Assembly (NCBI GenBank): GCA_964464925.1
Contig: CAYXLI010000068.1
Coordinates: forward strand, 1 to 7,642
Reading direction: 5' to 3'
Length of the DNA: 7,642 bases
Source of the DNA: CAYXLI01 sp964464925
GTDB taxonomy: Bacteria; Acidobacteriota; Terriglobia; Bryobacterales; Bryobacteraceae
In this document: in pieces, positions 1-6,598 of the stretch
How the letters are laid out: each line of letters starts with the position of its first letter
How positions within the stretch are numbered: the stretch's first letter is position 1
Program-made: the position numbers and the translations under genes
Notes under the pieces: model-generated
Database searches by the model: none
Seen by the model: the letters and a program-made list of their open reading frames with translations, nothing else
What the model was told of the DNA's origin: nothing

Positions 1-15
1 GGATTCGCCGGCAAA

Positions 16-44
16 TTGACATCGCTCCACCGGATTGACATAAT
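16..44 (+). promoter_or_regulatory. sigma-70-type promoter of the TonB-dependent receptor gene
   Basis: A perfect -35 hexamer TTGACA at 16-21 is followed, after exactly 17 bases, by CATAAT at 39-44, which matches the -10 consensus at five of six positions. Transcription would start near 51, giving a leader of about 20 bases that holds a purine-rich AAGGGGGG ribosome-binding stretch (59-66) just before the GTG at 70. A second TTGACA at 35-40 has no good -10 partner. The call rests on motif match and spacing only. Confidence 0.65.
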
Positions 45-69
45 TTGCCCCATATTGGAAGGGGGGATT

Positions 70-3000
70 GTGCGACAACGCTGTTTTGTTCTTTTCTGTG
101 TTCTTTCGCTTGGGTTCGCCTCATCTACCTTCGCCCAGGTCGATACCGCCACAATCACGGGACGAGTGATGGACAGCACGGGCGCCGTCGTTCCGAACGT
201 GCAGGTAACCGTCGTCTCGACCGCCACGAATTTCCGGTTCGAAACCACAACCAACAACGAGGGTTTGTATCGCATCCAGTCACTCTTGCCTGGGTCGTAC
301 GAGATGGCCTTCGTGACTCAGGGCTTTAAGAAAAGCATTCGGCAGGGAATCACGCTGCGAGTTGGCGACGTGCTCCCCGTGGACGTGACCCTGGAGCTTG
401 GCGCAACCACCGAATCGGTTCAGGTAAACGCGCAGGCGACCTTGCTCGAAACCGAAACCTCTACGACGGGCACCGTCACCGAAGGTGACGTGATCTACAA
501 GTTGCCCCTCTATCAGCGATACATCACGAGCACGATGGAAGTCGTCCCCGGCCTGACGTTCCAGACGACCGGTGGCACCTCCGGCCTCGGCTCTTTCACG
601 GTCAACGGCCAGCGCAACACGGGAACCGCGGTATTCGAAGATGGCGTCTTTGGCAACGATCCTCTCGCCAGCACCACCGCCGTGATCAAGCCGATCGAAA
701 ACTCCGTAGAAGAAGTCAAGGTACTCACCGGTACTCTCCCGGCCGAATATGGCCATTCCACAAGCGGGGTCATCACCACGGTCAAGAAGAGCGGAACGAA
801 CTCATTTCACGGCTCGGCAGCCGATTATGGCCGCACCCGCTCCATGACCCACCGCCAGTTTTTCAATTTCTACCGGTCCTCGGACCCGCAGCCTGGCAAT
901 CCGAACGGCGTCCCTGGGTGGTTCATGCAGCCCGATGCCAGCGCCAGCGGTCCAATCGTCATCCCCAAACTCTACAACGGCCGCAACAGGACTTTCTTTT
1001 TCTTTGGATATCAGAAGCTGATCGAGAAGAAGACCCAGTCCTACACCAGCCAAACGCCCACGCCCGACATGCAGAATGGCGATTTCACTTTCGGCGGTCT
1101 TGGCCAGCCTCTGTACGACCCGTTTACGACGCGCCAATTGGCCGATGGCACATGGACTCGCGATCCCTTCCCCACACGGGTCATCCCTAGGAACCGGTTC
1201 GATCCTGTCGCCGCGAAAGTTCTGTCTTATAACATCTGGCGAGCCCCCAATATGCCGGGTTCGTTCAGCAGCACCGGCCCGGTGAGCAACTTCACTTATA
1301 ACCCGCCATCGCGTACGTTCTTCGAAGACTATTCAGGCCGCGTGGACCACCAGTTCAATCAGAACTTCAAGCTCTACGGCAGCTACACCTACAATCACCA
1401 GAACGGTCTGCAGCGGCCCACCAGCATGCAGCTTGCCGTGTTCGACGGCACGACCGGAATCTATACGCCGTTCACACAGCAGAACGTCTCGCTCGGCTCT
1501 ACGTATCTGTTCGGCCCTTCCTCTCTGAACGATTTGCGACTCGGCTTCTTCCGCGCCCGAAACGACACGTTTGTTCCGTCTTACGGTCAGAACTGGGCCG
1601 CCACGCTGGGTATTCCGAATGTCAGCTCGGCGCTGATGCCTTCGTTTTCGGCGTCGGCGCTCGGCGCGGGCACTTACACGACGGCGCCGGGTTATGCGCA
1701 GCTATATGGGTTGAACGTTCCCGGGCCCACGCGAAATATCCGTCAGAATTTTTCCTTCCGCGACGACTTCAGCAAAATAACGGGCAGGCACGCTTTCAAG
1801 ACCGGCTACGAACTGCTGTACTTCACAGCGAACTACTTGCAGGTGGGGCAGCCCAGCGGCATCTTCCAGTTTGATAACATGACTGCCGCTCTCCAGCCGA
1901 ACGGTCAGCCGGTGCCCAATACCGGGAACACCTTCGCGGGCTTCGAACTCGGCGCGGTGCGCCAGGTCAATTTCAGCAGCTACACCAATACCTGGCTGCC
2001 TCGCGACAACATCCACAGCTTGTATTTCCAGGACGATTGGAAGATCTCGCAAACTTTGACGCTGAACCTTGGCGTGCGTTGGTCTACCGAATCACCTTTC
2101 CATACTCTCCACAACTTCGAAAGCAACTTCAGCCCGACTACGGCCGACCCGCTTACCGGTAGGACGGGAGCGGTAGTTCATCCAACGGGAGGCCTCAACA
2201 ACCGCGACTGGAAGAATTTCCAGCCACGCCTCGGTTTGGCCTGGCACCCGCTCGACAAATGGGTCTTCCGCGCCGGCTTTGGTATCAACACCGTGGACAT
2301 CCGCTTTCCCAACGCGCTGCAACAATTCGACGAATATCAGGCCGTCGCTGTGCAGCAGCGTACCGCTGGCGATCCGCGTCCCCTATTCCAGTTAAGCCAG
2401 GGCCCTCAACCGGTGCAGTTCAACACTCTGCCCAACGGCTCGGCCCCGTACGTCGGCTCGAACTACGCCTCGCGCAACGTGTATTGGATGGATCCCAATC
2501 TCCACCCTGGCTACGTCATGAACTGGAATGGCACCATCGAATACCAGATGAGCACCAACAACCTCCTGAAGCTGTTCTATTCGGGATCGTCCGGGGTTGA
2601 CCTTGTCAACACCTGGAACATCAATACGATTCCGTATAATTTCGGCGCGGGAGACCCGCTCCTGCAGCAGGCCGCGTTCACCAACCCCGTACTCTACCTG
2701 CCCTACCCTCAGTTCGGCGCGGTGAATCAGATGTCCAACACTGGCCACTCCAGTTACCACTCGGGCACTGTTCAGTTTGTGAAGCGCTATTCGCAGGGTT
2801 TGGTGCTCAACGGCTTTTACACGTTCTCGAAAGCGCTCGACAATTGCGATACCGATTACGGCATCTGCACGGATGTCGCGCCCACGGTCAACCGCAATCT
2901 CAACAAGGGCCGTGCGGGCTATGACCAGAATCACCGGTTCGTGACCAGTGTCATTTACGAGCTTCCCTTCGGGAAGGGACGCAAGTTCCTGAATCGCGGC

Positions 3001-3594
3001 GGCCCTCTGAACTATATTCTCGGCGGGTATGAGATCTCGTGGATCGAAACGGTGGCCAGCGGAAATCCGTTCACGATCTTTTACGCCAACAGCCCAAACA
3101 ACTACCTCACCACTGCGCTCACGAACTTGGGCTACTCCAATGTCGGCAACCTGCTTCCGAATCTGGTGGCTACCCCGGTAATGCCCCAATTCGGTTTGGG
3201 CTCGCTGATTGGCGGCAATCGCTTCAACCAGGCACAGGAAAACGCCTTGATCGTACCGAAAGGGACGCCCGCGGGAACTTCCAACGTCAATACGGCGGCA
3301 TTCGCCCCCCCGCCCGCATTCATGATCGGCAACGCAGGCCGCAACATCCTCACCGGCCCTGGCTCTTTCTATGCACAGTTCTCAGCCAGGAAGAACTTTC
3401 CAATTACGGAACGTGTGAACCTGCAACTCCGCTTCGACTTCCAGAATCCGTTCCACCAGTACGCCTTTGCCGCACCCAGCAACACACTGGACTTCAAGAA
3501 TCCGCAACTGTTCGGCAAGATCACCGGTGAGACCGCAACCGCGAACATCCAGGGCGAACCGCTGATGAATCTCATGCTTCGGCTGACCTGGTAA
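70..3594 (+). CDS. Oar-like TonB-dependent receptor with N-terminal carboxypeptidase-regulatory-like domain
   Basis: This encodes a 1174-residue outer-membrane protein. The start is set at GTG 70: it follows AAGGGGGG (59-66) and gives a normal signal peptide with the hydrophobic run CFVLFCVLSLGF and likely cleavage after TFA (residue 22). The frame stays open back to a TTG at 16, but that codon is the -35 box of the promoter. Residues about 25-112 form a carboxypeptidase-regulatory-like beta-sandwich (ATITGRVMDSTGAVVPNVQV, then NEGLYRIQSLLPGSYE). Residues about 127-240 are the plug, with VNGQRNTGTAVFEDG and AEYGHSTSGVITT. The remainder is a beta-barrel ending MLRLTW, with the terminal aromatic residue usual for outer-membrane barrels. 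Length and order match Acidobacteriota Oar-like receptors. Family knowledge suggests uptake or binding of large substrates with TonB energy, but the substrate cannot be read here. I see no clear TonB box. It appears monocistronic. Confidence 0.93.
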   Translation: MRQRCFVLFCVLSLGFASSTFAQVDTATITGRVMDSTGAVVPNVQVTVVSTATNFRFETTTNNEGLYRIQSLLPGSYEMAFVTQGFKKSIRQGITLRVGDVLPVDVTLELGATTESVQVNAQATLLETETSTTGTVTEGDVIYKLPLYQRYITSTMEVVPGLTFQTTGGTSGLGSFTVNGQRNTGTAVFEDGVFGNDPLASTTAVIKPIENSVEEVKVLTGTLPAEYGHSTSGVITTVKKSGTNSFHGSAADYGRTRSMTHRQFFNFYRSSDPQPGNPNGVPGWFMQPDASASGPIVIPKLYNGRNRTFFFFGYQKLIEKKTQSYTSQTPTPDMQNGDFTFGGLGQPLYDPFTTRQLADGTWTRDPFPTRVIPRNRFDPVAAKVLSYNIWRAPNMPGSFSSTGPVSNFTYNPPSRTFFEDYSGRVDHQFNQNFKLYGSYTYNHQNGLQRPTSMQLAVFDGTTGIYTPFTQQNVSLGSTYLFGPSSLNDLRLGFFRARNDTFVPSYGQNWAATLGIPNVSSALMPSFSASALGAGTYTTAPGYAQLYGLNVPGPTRNIRQNFSFRDDFSKITGRHAFKTGYELLYFTANYLQVGQPSGIFQFDNMTAALQPNGQPVPNTGNTFAGFELGAVRQVNFSSYTNTWLPRDNIHSLYFQDDWKISQTLTLNLGVRWSTESPFHTLHNFESNFSPTTADPLTGRTGAVVHPTGGLNNRDWKNFQPRLGLAWHPLDKWVFRAGFGINTVDIRFPNALQQFDEYQAVAVQQRTAGDPRPLFQLSQGPQPVQFNTLPNGSAPYVGSNYASRNVYWMDPNLHPGYVMNWNGTIEYQMSTNNLLKLFYSGSSGVDLVNTWNINTIPYNFGAGDPLLQQAAFTNPVLYLPYPQFGAVNQMSNTGHSSYHSGTVQFVKRYSQGLVLNGFYTFSKALDNCDTDYGICTDVAPTVNRNLNKGRAGYDQNHRFVTSVIYELPFGKGRKFLNRGGPLNYILGGYEISWIETVASGNPFTIFYANSPNNYLTTALTNLGYSNVGNLLPNLVATPVMPQFGLGSLIGGNRFNQAQENALIVPKGTPAGTSNVNTAAFAPPPAFMIGNAGRNILTGPGSFYAQFSARKNFPITERVNLQLRFDFQNPFHQYAFAAPSNTLDFKNPQLFGKITGETATANIQGEPLMNLMLRLTW

Positions 3595-3610
3595 CTCATT
3601 CGTTCGAGCG

Positions 3611-3662
3611 GCGGTCAGGAGCGGCCAGCAAATAGCGATAAGGATTCGACCTGGCCTGCCGC
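3611..3662 (+). other. imperfect inverted repeat downstream of the receptor gene
   Basis: GGCCAG (3623-3628) pairs with CTGGCC (3651-3656). The outer GCGG (3611-3614) can pair with CCGC (3659-3662), and CAGG (3616-3619) offers an alternative partner for the right arm. It begins 17 bases after the receptor stop codon, where a terminator would be expected, but no T-run follows, so it is not a canonical intrinsic terminator. It could stabilise the 3' end of the mRNA or be chance pairing in GC-rich DNA. Confidence 0.25.
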
Positions 3663-3708
3663 GATGCGGGCTTCACGGGCGAAATCGGCCGTCGCCTAGT
3701 CGATGCGA

Positions 3709-3737
3709 TTTACGCTAGCCGGACGAAATGCTAAAAC
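3709..3737 (+). promoter_or_regulatory. probable promoter of the HMA_2-type gene
   Basis: TTTACG (3709-3714) matches the -35 consensus at four positions. It is separated by 17 bases from TAAAAC (3732-3737), a four-of-six -10 preceded by an extended-minus-10 TG (3729-3730). The implied transcript starts near 3744. That leaves room for the strong AGGAGG at 3753-3758, four bases before the ATG at 3763, and puts the upstream in-frame ATG at 3703 outside the transcript. Motif evidence only. Confidence 0.4.
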
Positions 3738-3762
3738 GGATCACAGCTCGATAGGAGGGCTC

Positions 3763-4478
3763 ATGACGGCGTCGGCGGAACAGAAGCACCACATCCCCGG
3801 GAGGCTGCGCCTGCGGATTCATGCGGACAGGCGTAACCCCGATGTGCTGAAGCAGATTCGAGAACGGCTCCTCCAAGCCCCTGGTGTTCTCGGCGTGGAC
3901 TGGAATCCCGTGGCCTCTTCGCTGACCGTTGATTATGACCCGGCACTCTATCGGCATTTTCCAGGTGCGCTACTGGACTTTGCCGCCCAAAATGATCTTT
4001 TCACGTTCGACTTGCAGTTCGCCGGCGACGCAGAAACCCAACCATCCGCCGCGGACCGGGCACTCGACAACCTGTTTGGCGCAACGAATCGAATCATTCA
4101 GGCGGGTACAGGAAACGTCGTCAGCCTGAAGGAACTCCTGCCGCTCGGTATCGCTGCCTCGGCACTGATATTTGTCAGTCGCGCCACGGCAGCGGCTCAA
4201 TGGCTGAGTTGGCTCCAGTTCGCCTGGAGTTCCTNNNNNNNNNNNNNNNNNNNNNNNNNNNNNNNNNNNNNNNNNNNNNNNNNNNNNNNNNNNNNNNNNN
4301 NNNNNNNNNNNNNNNNNNNNNNNNNNNNNNNNNNAGTTGGCTCCAGTTCGCCTGGAGTTCCTACTTTGAACTTCATCAGGACGACCCGGTTCACGCCGTC
4401 GGACGCGAGGTAGAGGCATTGAGGTTAGAGATTGCTGCCCTCCGGAGCCTGCTGGAACACCGCCCCGAACCTCAATAA
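3763..4478 (+). CDS. HMA_2-type (CxxC-less) membrane-anchored protein, interrupted by an assembly gap
   Basis: ATG 3763 is chosen over the in-frame ATG 3703 because AGGAGG (3753-3758) precedes it. Residues about 10-66 (IPGRLRLRIHADRRNPDVLK, then APGVLGVDWNPVASSLTVDY) read like the Pfam HMA_2 domain, a ferredoxin-like fold related to heavy-metal-associated domains. The metal-binding CxxC is absent, so metal binding should not be assumed. A hydrophobic segment around residues 127-155 (LLPLGIAASALIFV and following) should be a membrane helix. The gene then runs into the 100-N gap. Joining the sides through the shared 28-base flank gives 472 plus 116 bases, one uninterrupted 195-residue frame whose end (VGREVEALRLEIAALRSLLE) is a short amphipathic, coiled-coil-like helix before TAA at 4476-4478. 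As deposited, the frame shifts across the gap and would stop falsely at 4413. Its role is unknown. The HMA_2 assignment is from memory of the motif. Confidence 0.75.
4207..4234 (+). repeat. left copy of a 28-base direct repeat flanking the N-gap
   Basis: This 28-base stretch, directly before the Ns, is identical to 4335-4362 directly after them. It contains a small hairpin, CTCCAG (4213-4218) and CTGGAG (4224-4229) around a five-base loop. The placement, flush against both gap edges, is what overlapping contig ends look like when a scaffolder fails to merge them. A real tandem duplication is possible but less economical. Confidence 0.9.
4235..4334. other. assembly gap of exactly 100 N
   Basis: The run is exactly 100 undetermined bases, the conventional placeholder for a scaffold gap of unknown size. 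The identical 28-base flanks suggest the true gap is minus 28 bases, meaning the contigs overlap and nothing is missing. No annotation should be drawn from reading frames that cross it uncorrected. Confidence 0.98.
4335..4362 (+). repeat. right copy of the 28-base direct repeat flanking the N-gap
   Basis: Identical base for base to 4207-4234. In the frame of the restored HMA_2-type gene this copy again encodes the tract SWLQFAWSS and leads directly into the coiled-coil tail, which is why removing the Ns and one copy restores the protein. Confidence 0.9.
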
Positions 4479-5429
4479 TGCGTGCGAAGCGGCCAGCTTC
4501 GCGCGCAGGAAGGCCAGGCAGCCCGGCACCTGTCCTATCGTCAATCCGTGAAGCAGGATCGGCCCCTTGAACTGATACTTGCGCAACAGGCTCATGTAAA
4601 GGTCGTAATCGAGCACGCCCTGGCCTGCGGCTTTGTGCCCCGCTTCTCCGTCGTGGTCGAGATCCTTCGCGTGACACAGCACGATATCTTTGCCCACAAG
4701 GGCAAACGCCTCATCGAGAATCTCTTTCATGCGCGGCAATTCCCCCGCGTGGAAGAGATTCGCGGGATCCATTGTGACTTTCAGGTGCGGAGAGCCGATC
4801 TCGTCCAGAAGGCGGCGGGCTTTCCGGGCTGAATCGACCACATTGCTCATTTCTGGCTCGAAGGCCAGGACAACGTTCGCCTGCCGGGCGATGTCGGTCG
4901 CCTCGCGCACACAAGCGGCCATATCCCGCCACGACTCCGGCGAGCCGTTGTCCGGATGATATCGCCACATGCTGTTCGGGTTACGCGTGCCGGTGCACAC
5001 ATGGATTAAGGAGGTGCCCATCTGCGGGCATGCCTCGGCCAGGACCCGCAGGCGCCGCAACCCCATCCGGCGGTGTTCCGCATCCGGGTGAGTCATGTTG
5101 AAGGTGCCAGTCACGCTGGCAATTGCGATCCCGCGAGCCGACGCTTCGCGGCGGATCCTGCCGGGCAGTTCCGCGGGAATTTGATCGGGCATCTCCGGCA
5201 GATTGGCGCAGGCCATGCTCATCTGCACGCAGGCGAGCCCAAAGGATCGAGCCGCATCCAACCGCGCTTCGAGCGTCCCCGTGGGGAACGTGGTGGCGAG
5301 CAGGATGCCGATCTGTGGGGATTCAGTCTCCACGGCCCTTACCCGAGCTAGTCCGCAAGTGGCCTCGACCGCGATGCCCCCGGCCAGGCGGAAGAAATCA
5401 CGTCGGCTACCGCTGTTGTGAGCAGGCAT
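4425..5429 (-). CDS. sugar phosphate isomerase/epimerase-like TIM-barrel protein with Tat-type leader
   Basis: This is a 334-residue protein of the xylose-isomerase-like TIM-barrel (AP endonuclease 2) superfamily. The N-terminus SRRDFFRLAGG (residues 8-18) is a twin-arginine motif, suggesting folded export, although the hydrophobic stretch that follows is weak and interrupted by Glu22. Barrel signatures follow in order: TGTRNPNSMWRYHPDN (146-161), LAFEPE (188-193), VTMDPANLF (218-226), VLCHAKDLD (250-258) and GPILLHGL (289-296). Likely metal ligands are Glu191, Asp221 and His253. The fourth position, often Glu in this fold, appears to be His294. Substrate and reaction cannot be assigned; relatives isomerise or epimerise sugars and inositols. 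The ATG at 5429 has only a weak CAGG ribosome-binding site eight bases upstream. The last 17 codons and stop overlap the convergent HMA_2-type gene by 54 bases. Confidence 0.88.
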   Translation of the reverse strand: MPAHNSGSRRDFFRLAGGIAVEATCGLARVRAVETESPQIGILLATTFPTGTLEARLDAARSFGLACVQMSMACANLPEMPDQIPAELPGRIRREASARGIAIASVTGTFNMTHPDAEHRRMGLRRLRVLAEACPQMGTSLIHVCTGTRNPNSMWRYHPDNGSPESWRDMAACVREATDIARQANVVLAFEPEMSNVVDSARKARRLLDEIGSPHLKVTMDPANLFHAGELPRMKEILDEAFALVGKDIVLCHAKDLDHDGEAGHKAAGQGVLDYDLYMSLLRKYQFKGPILLHGLTIGQVPGCLAFLRAKLAASHALLRFGAVFQQAPEGSNL

Positions 5430-5709
5430 GGATGAAAGCCTGACCGTTGGAATCCCATTTCGGACTCCGGGTCACGCTCAGTATACATCCAGCGGCATTA
5501 CTAAGATTCGCGCGACTCGCACTCATCCGCGAGCGGTCTTCGCCCTGGCAAGACGGAGCTGTCGCCCTCCGCCAACCATAGAAGGTGAATGAAAGGCGCC
5601 TTCCCGGTACCAATGTCTCAAATTTCGGGCTGGTGTGAACGACTAAGTCGTCGCACGCGGTGAATCACGATAATGCGTTGGTTATGGACGTCTGAGATGA
5701 TTGAAGCGA
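5430..5709. promoter_or_regulatory. divergent intergenic region between TIM-barrel and DUF4145 genes
   Basis: This 280-base spacer separates genes that point away from each other, so both promoters should lie here. On the minus strand TATACT (plus coordinates 5480-5485) is a fair -10 for the TIM-barrel gene but lacks a good -35. On the plus strand GATAAT (5669-5674) is a five-of-six -10 for the DUF4145 gene, also without a convincing -35. An inverted repeat at 5633-5656 sits just upstream of that -10. No small gene is supported here. Confidence 0.4.
5633..5656 (+). repeat. inverted repeat upstream of the DUF4145 gene, possible operator
   Basis: ACGACT (5639-5644) and AGTCGT (5646-5651) form a perfect 13-base palindrome around a single A. 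The flanking GTGTG (5633-5637) can pair with CGCAC (5652-5656) through one G-T pair and a bulged A at 5638. The site lies at the expected -35 position relative to GATAAT at 5669-5674, which suits a repressor or activator operator more than a terminator; no T-run follows. Function is inferred from position only. Confidence 0.35.
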
Positions 5710-6423
5710 ATGGAGTCTCAGGACAACATCATAAAGGGTCATTGTCCAAACTGCGGTAGCGGCCGAAAGGCATATGTTCGCAGCAAGCATGTCGTTAATT
5801 TCCCAGACGATGGGGACGGAACTGCCGCGAGTGACACCGGGATGATCCTGGAGTGCTGTGGCTGTGAGCGGGTGTACGTCCGCCAAGATTACTGGTTCTC
5901 AGAATGGGACAACATAGGTCAGCACCCGGTAACACTCAAACCAGTCTGGGAGCGCGGAGTAGAGACGACCTATTGGCCGGCCCCGATGGCTCGCCCTCGC
6001 CCGACTTGGCTCAAGGAGTTAGAGGAGGGAGATCGCGATCTCGGGAAGTTACTTAGCGAGATGTATACGGCTTTGGACAACGGTCTTCAGGTCGTCTCCG
6101 CCATTGCCGTCCGGACCGTATTTGACCGTGCATCGGAATTGCTGGGGATTGATCCGGCACTCACTTTCAAAGAAAAGTTGAAGGGACTCGGGGCCAACGG
6201 GAAAGTAAGCATCGATGAGGAGAGTACATTAGAAGTCTTAGTCGATGCTGGCAGCGCCGCCGCACATCGAGGATGGCGACCGGGGACAGAGGAACTGAAG
6301 ACCATGGTTGACGTTCTCGAGTCCTTCCTGCACAGGTCTTTCGTCCTCGGTCAAGGGACAGCACGCCTCAAAGCCGCGGTGCCTCCCAAACCCAAGCCCT
6401 CAAAACCCGAACGCATCCGCTGA
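5710..6423 (+). CDS. zinc-ribbon and DUF4145 domain protein
   Basis: This is a 237-residue soluble protein. The N-terminus holds CPNC (Cys12, Cys15) and ECCGC (Cys49, Cys50, Cys52), a likely zinc ribbon. After a linker, residues about 112-210 carry DUF4145 features: the helix ALDNGLQVVSAIAVRTVFDR followed by ASELLG, then TFKEKLKGL, and a late GSAAAHRGW with a conserved-looking His186. The tail (VPPKPKPSKPERIR) is basic and proline-rich. I recall DUF4145 both as stand-alone zinc-ribbon proteins and fused to type I restriction subunits, and related to HEPN folds, but I see no clear HEPN R-x4-6-H RNase motif here. ATG 5710 is preferred over the in-frame TTG at 5701; neither has a strong ribosome-binding site. 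Four TTA leucine codons in this short gene contrast with the GC-ending codons of the receptor gene and hint at a different origin. It is convergent with the caspase-like gene. Confidence 0.85.
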   Translation: MESQDNIIKGHCPNCGSGRKAYVRSKHVVNFPDDGDGTAASDTGMILECCGCERVYVRQDYWFSEWDNIGQHPVTLKPVWERGVETTYWPAPMARPRPTWLKELEEGDRDLGKLLSEMYTALDNGLQVVSAIAVRTVFDRASELLGIDPALTFKEKLKGLGANGKVSIDEESTLEVLVDAGSAAAHRGWRPGTEELKTMVDVLESFLHRSFVLGQGTARLKAAVPPKPKPSKPERIR

Positions 6424-6473
6424 TCAGCGCCCCAATGAACCAGAGCACCTCGGACACAGCCTGCGGGCTGCCA

Positions 6474-6497
6474 GCCGACTCGACGGGACTAGTCGGC
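6474..6497. other. hairpin between convergent DUF4145 and caspase-like genes
   Basis: GCCGACT (6474-6480) is the exact reverse complement of AGTCGGC (6491-6497), around a ten-base loop. It lies in the 175-base gap between the two convergent stop codons, where a bidirectional terminator would be expected. No T-run follows on either strand, so it is a weak candidate. The rest of 6424-6598 shows only a smaller CGAAG/CTTCG stem near 6534-6549. Confidence 0.3.
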
Positions 6498-6598
6498 CCC
6501 AACGTTCAGACGGCGGGCGATCCGCTCGAAGCTCTCGAAGAACCACTTCGGCCAAAGAGGCGGGCTGGAGCCAAGTGGCTCGCGCCTATTTATGCCAC

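Noticed and set aside
2392..3189. A 265-codon minus-strand open frame inside the receptor gene.
   Set aside because: It is antisense to a strongly supported coding region and its composition (rich in Arg, Val, Glu) is typical of a shadow frame in GC-rich DNA.
4207..4362. The 28-base direct repeat as a target-site duplication or CRISPR-like repeat around a mobile element hidden by the Ns.
   Set aside because: There are only two copies, both inside a coding frame, each flush with the gap edge, and collapsing them restores the gene, which fits overlapping contig ends better.
3970..4677. A 235-codon minus-strand frame crossing the N-gap.
   Set aside because: It depends on reading through undetermined bases and overlaps both the HMA_2-type and TIM-barrel genes out of frame.
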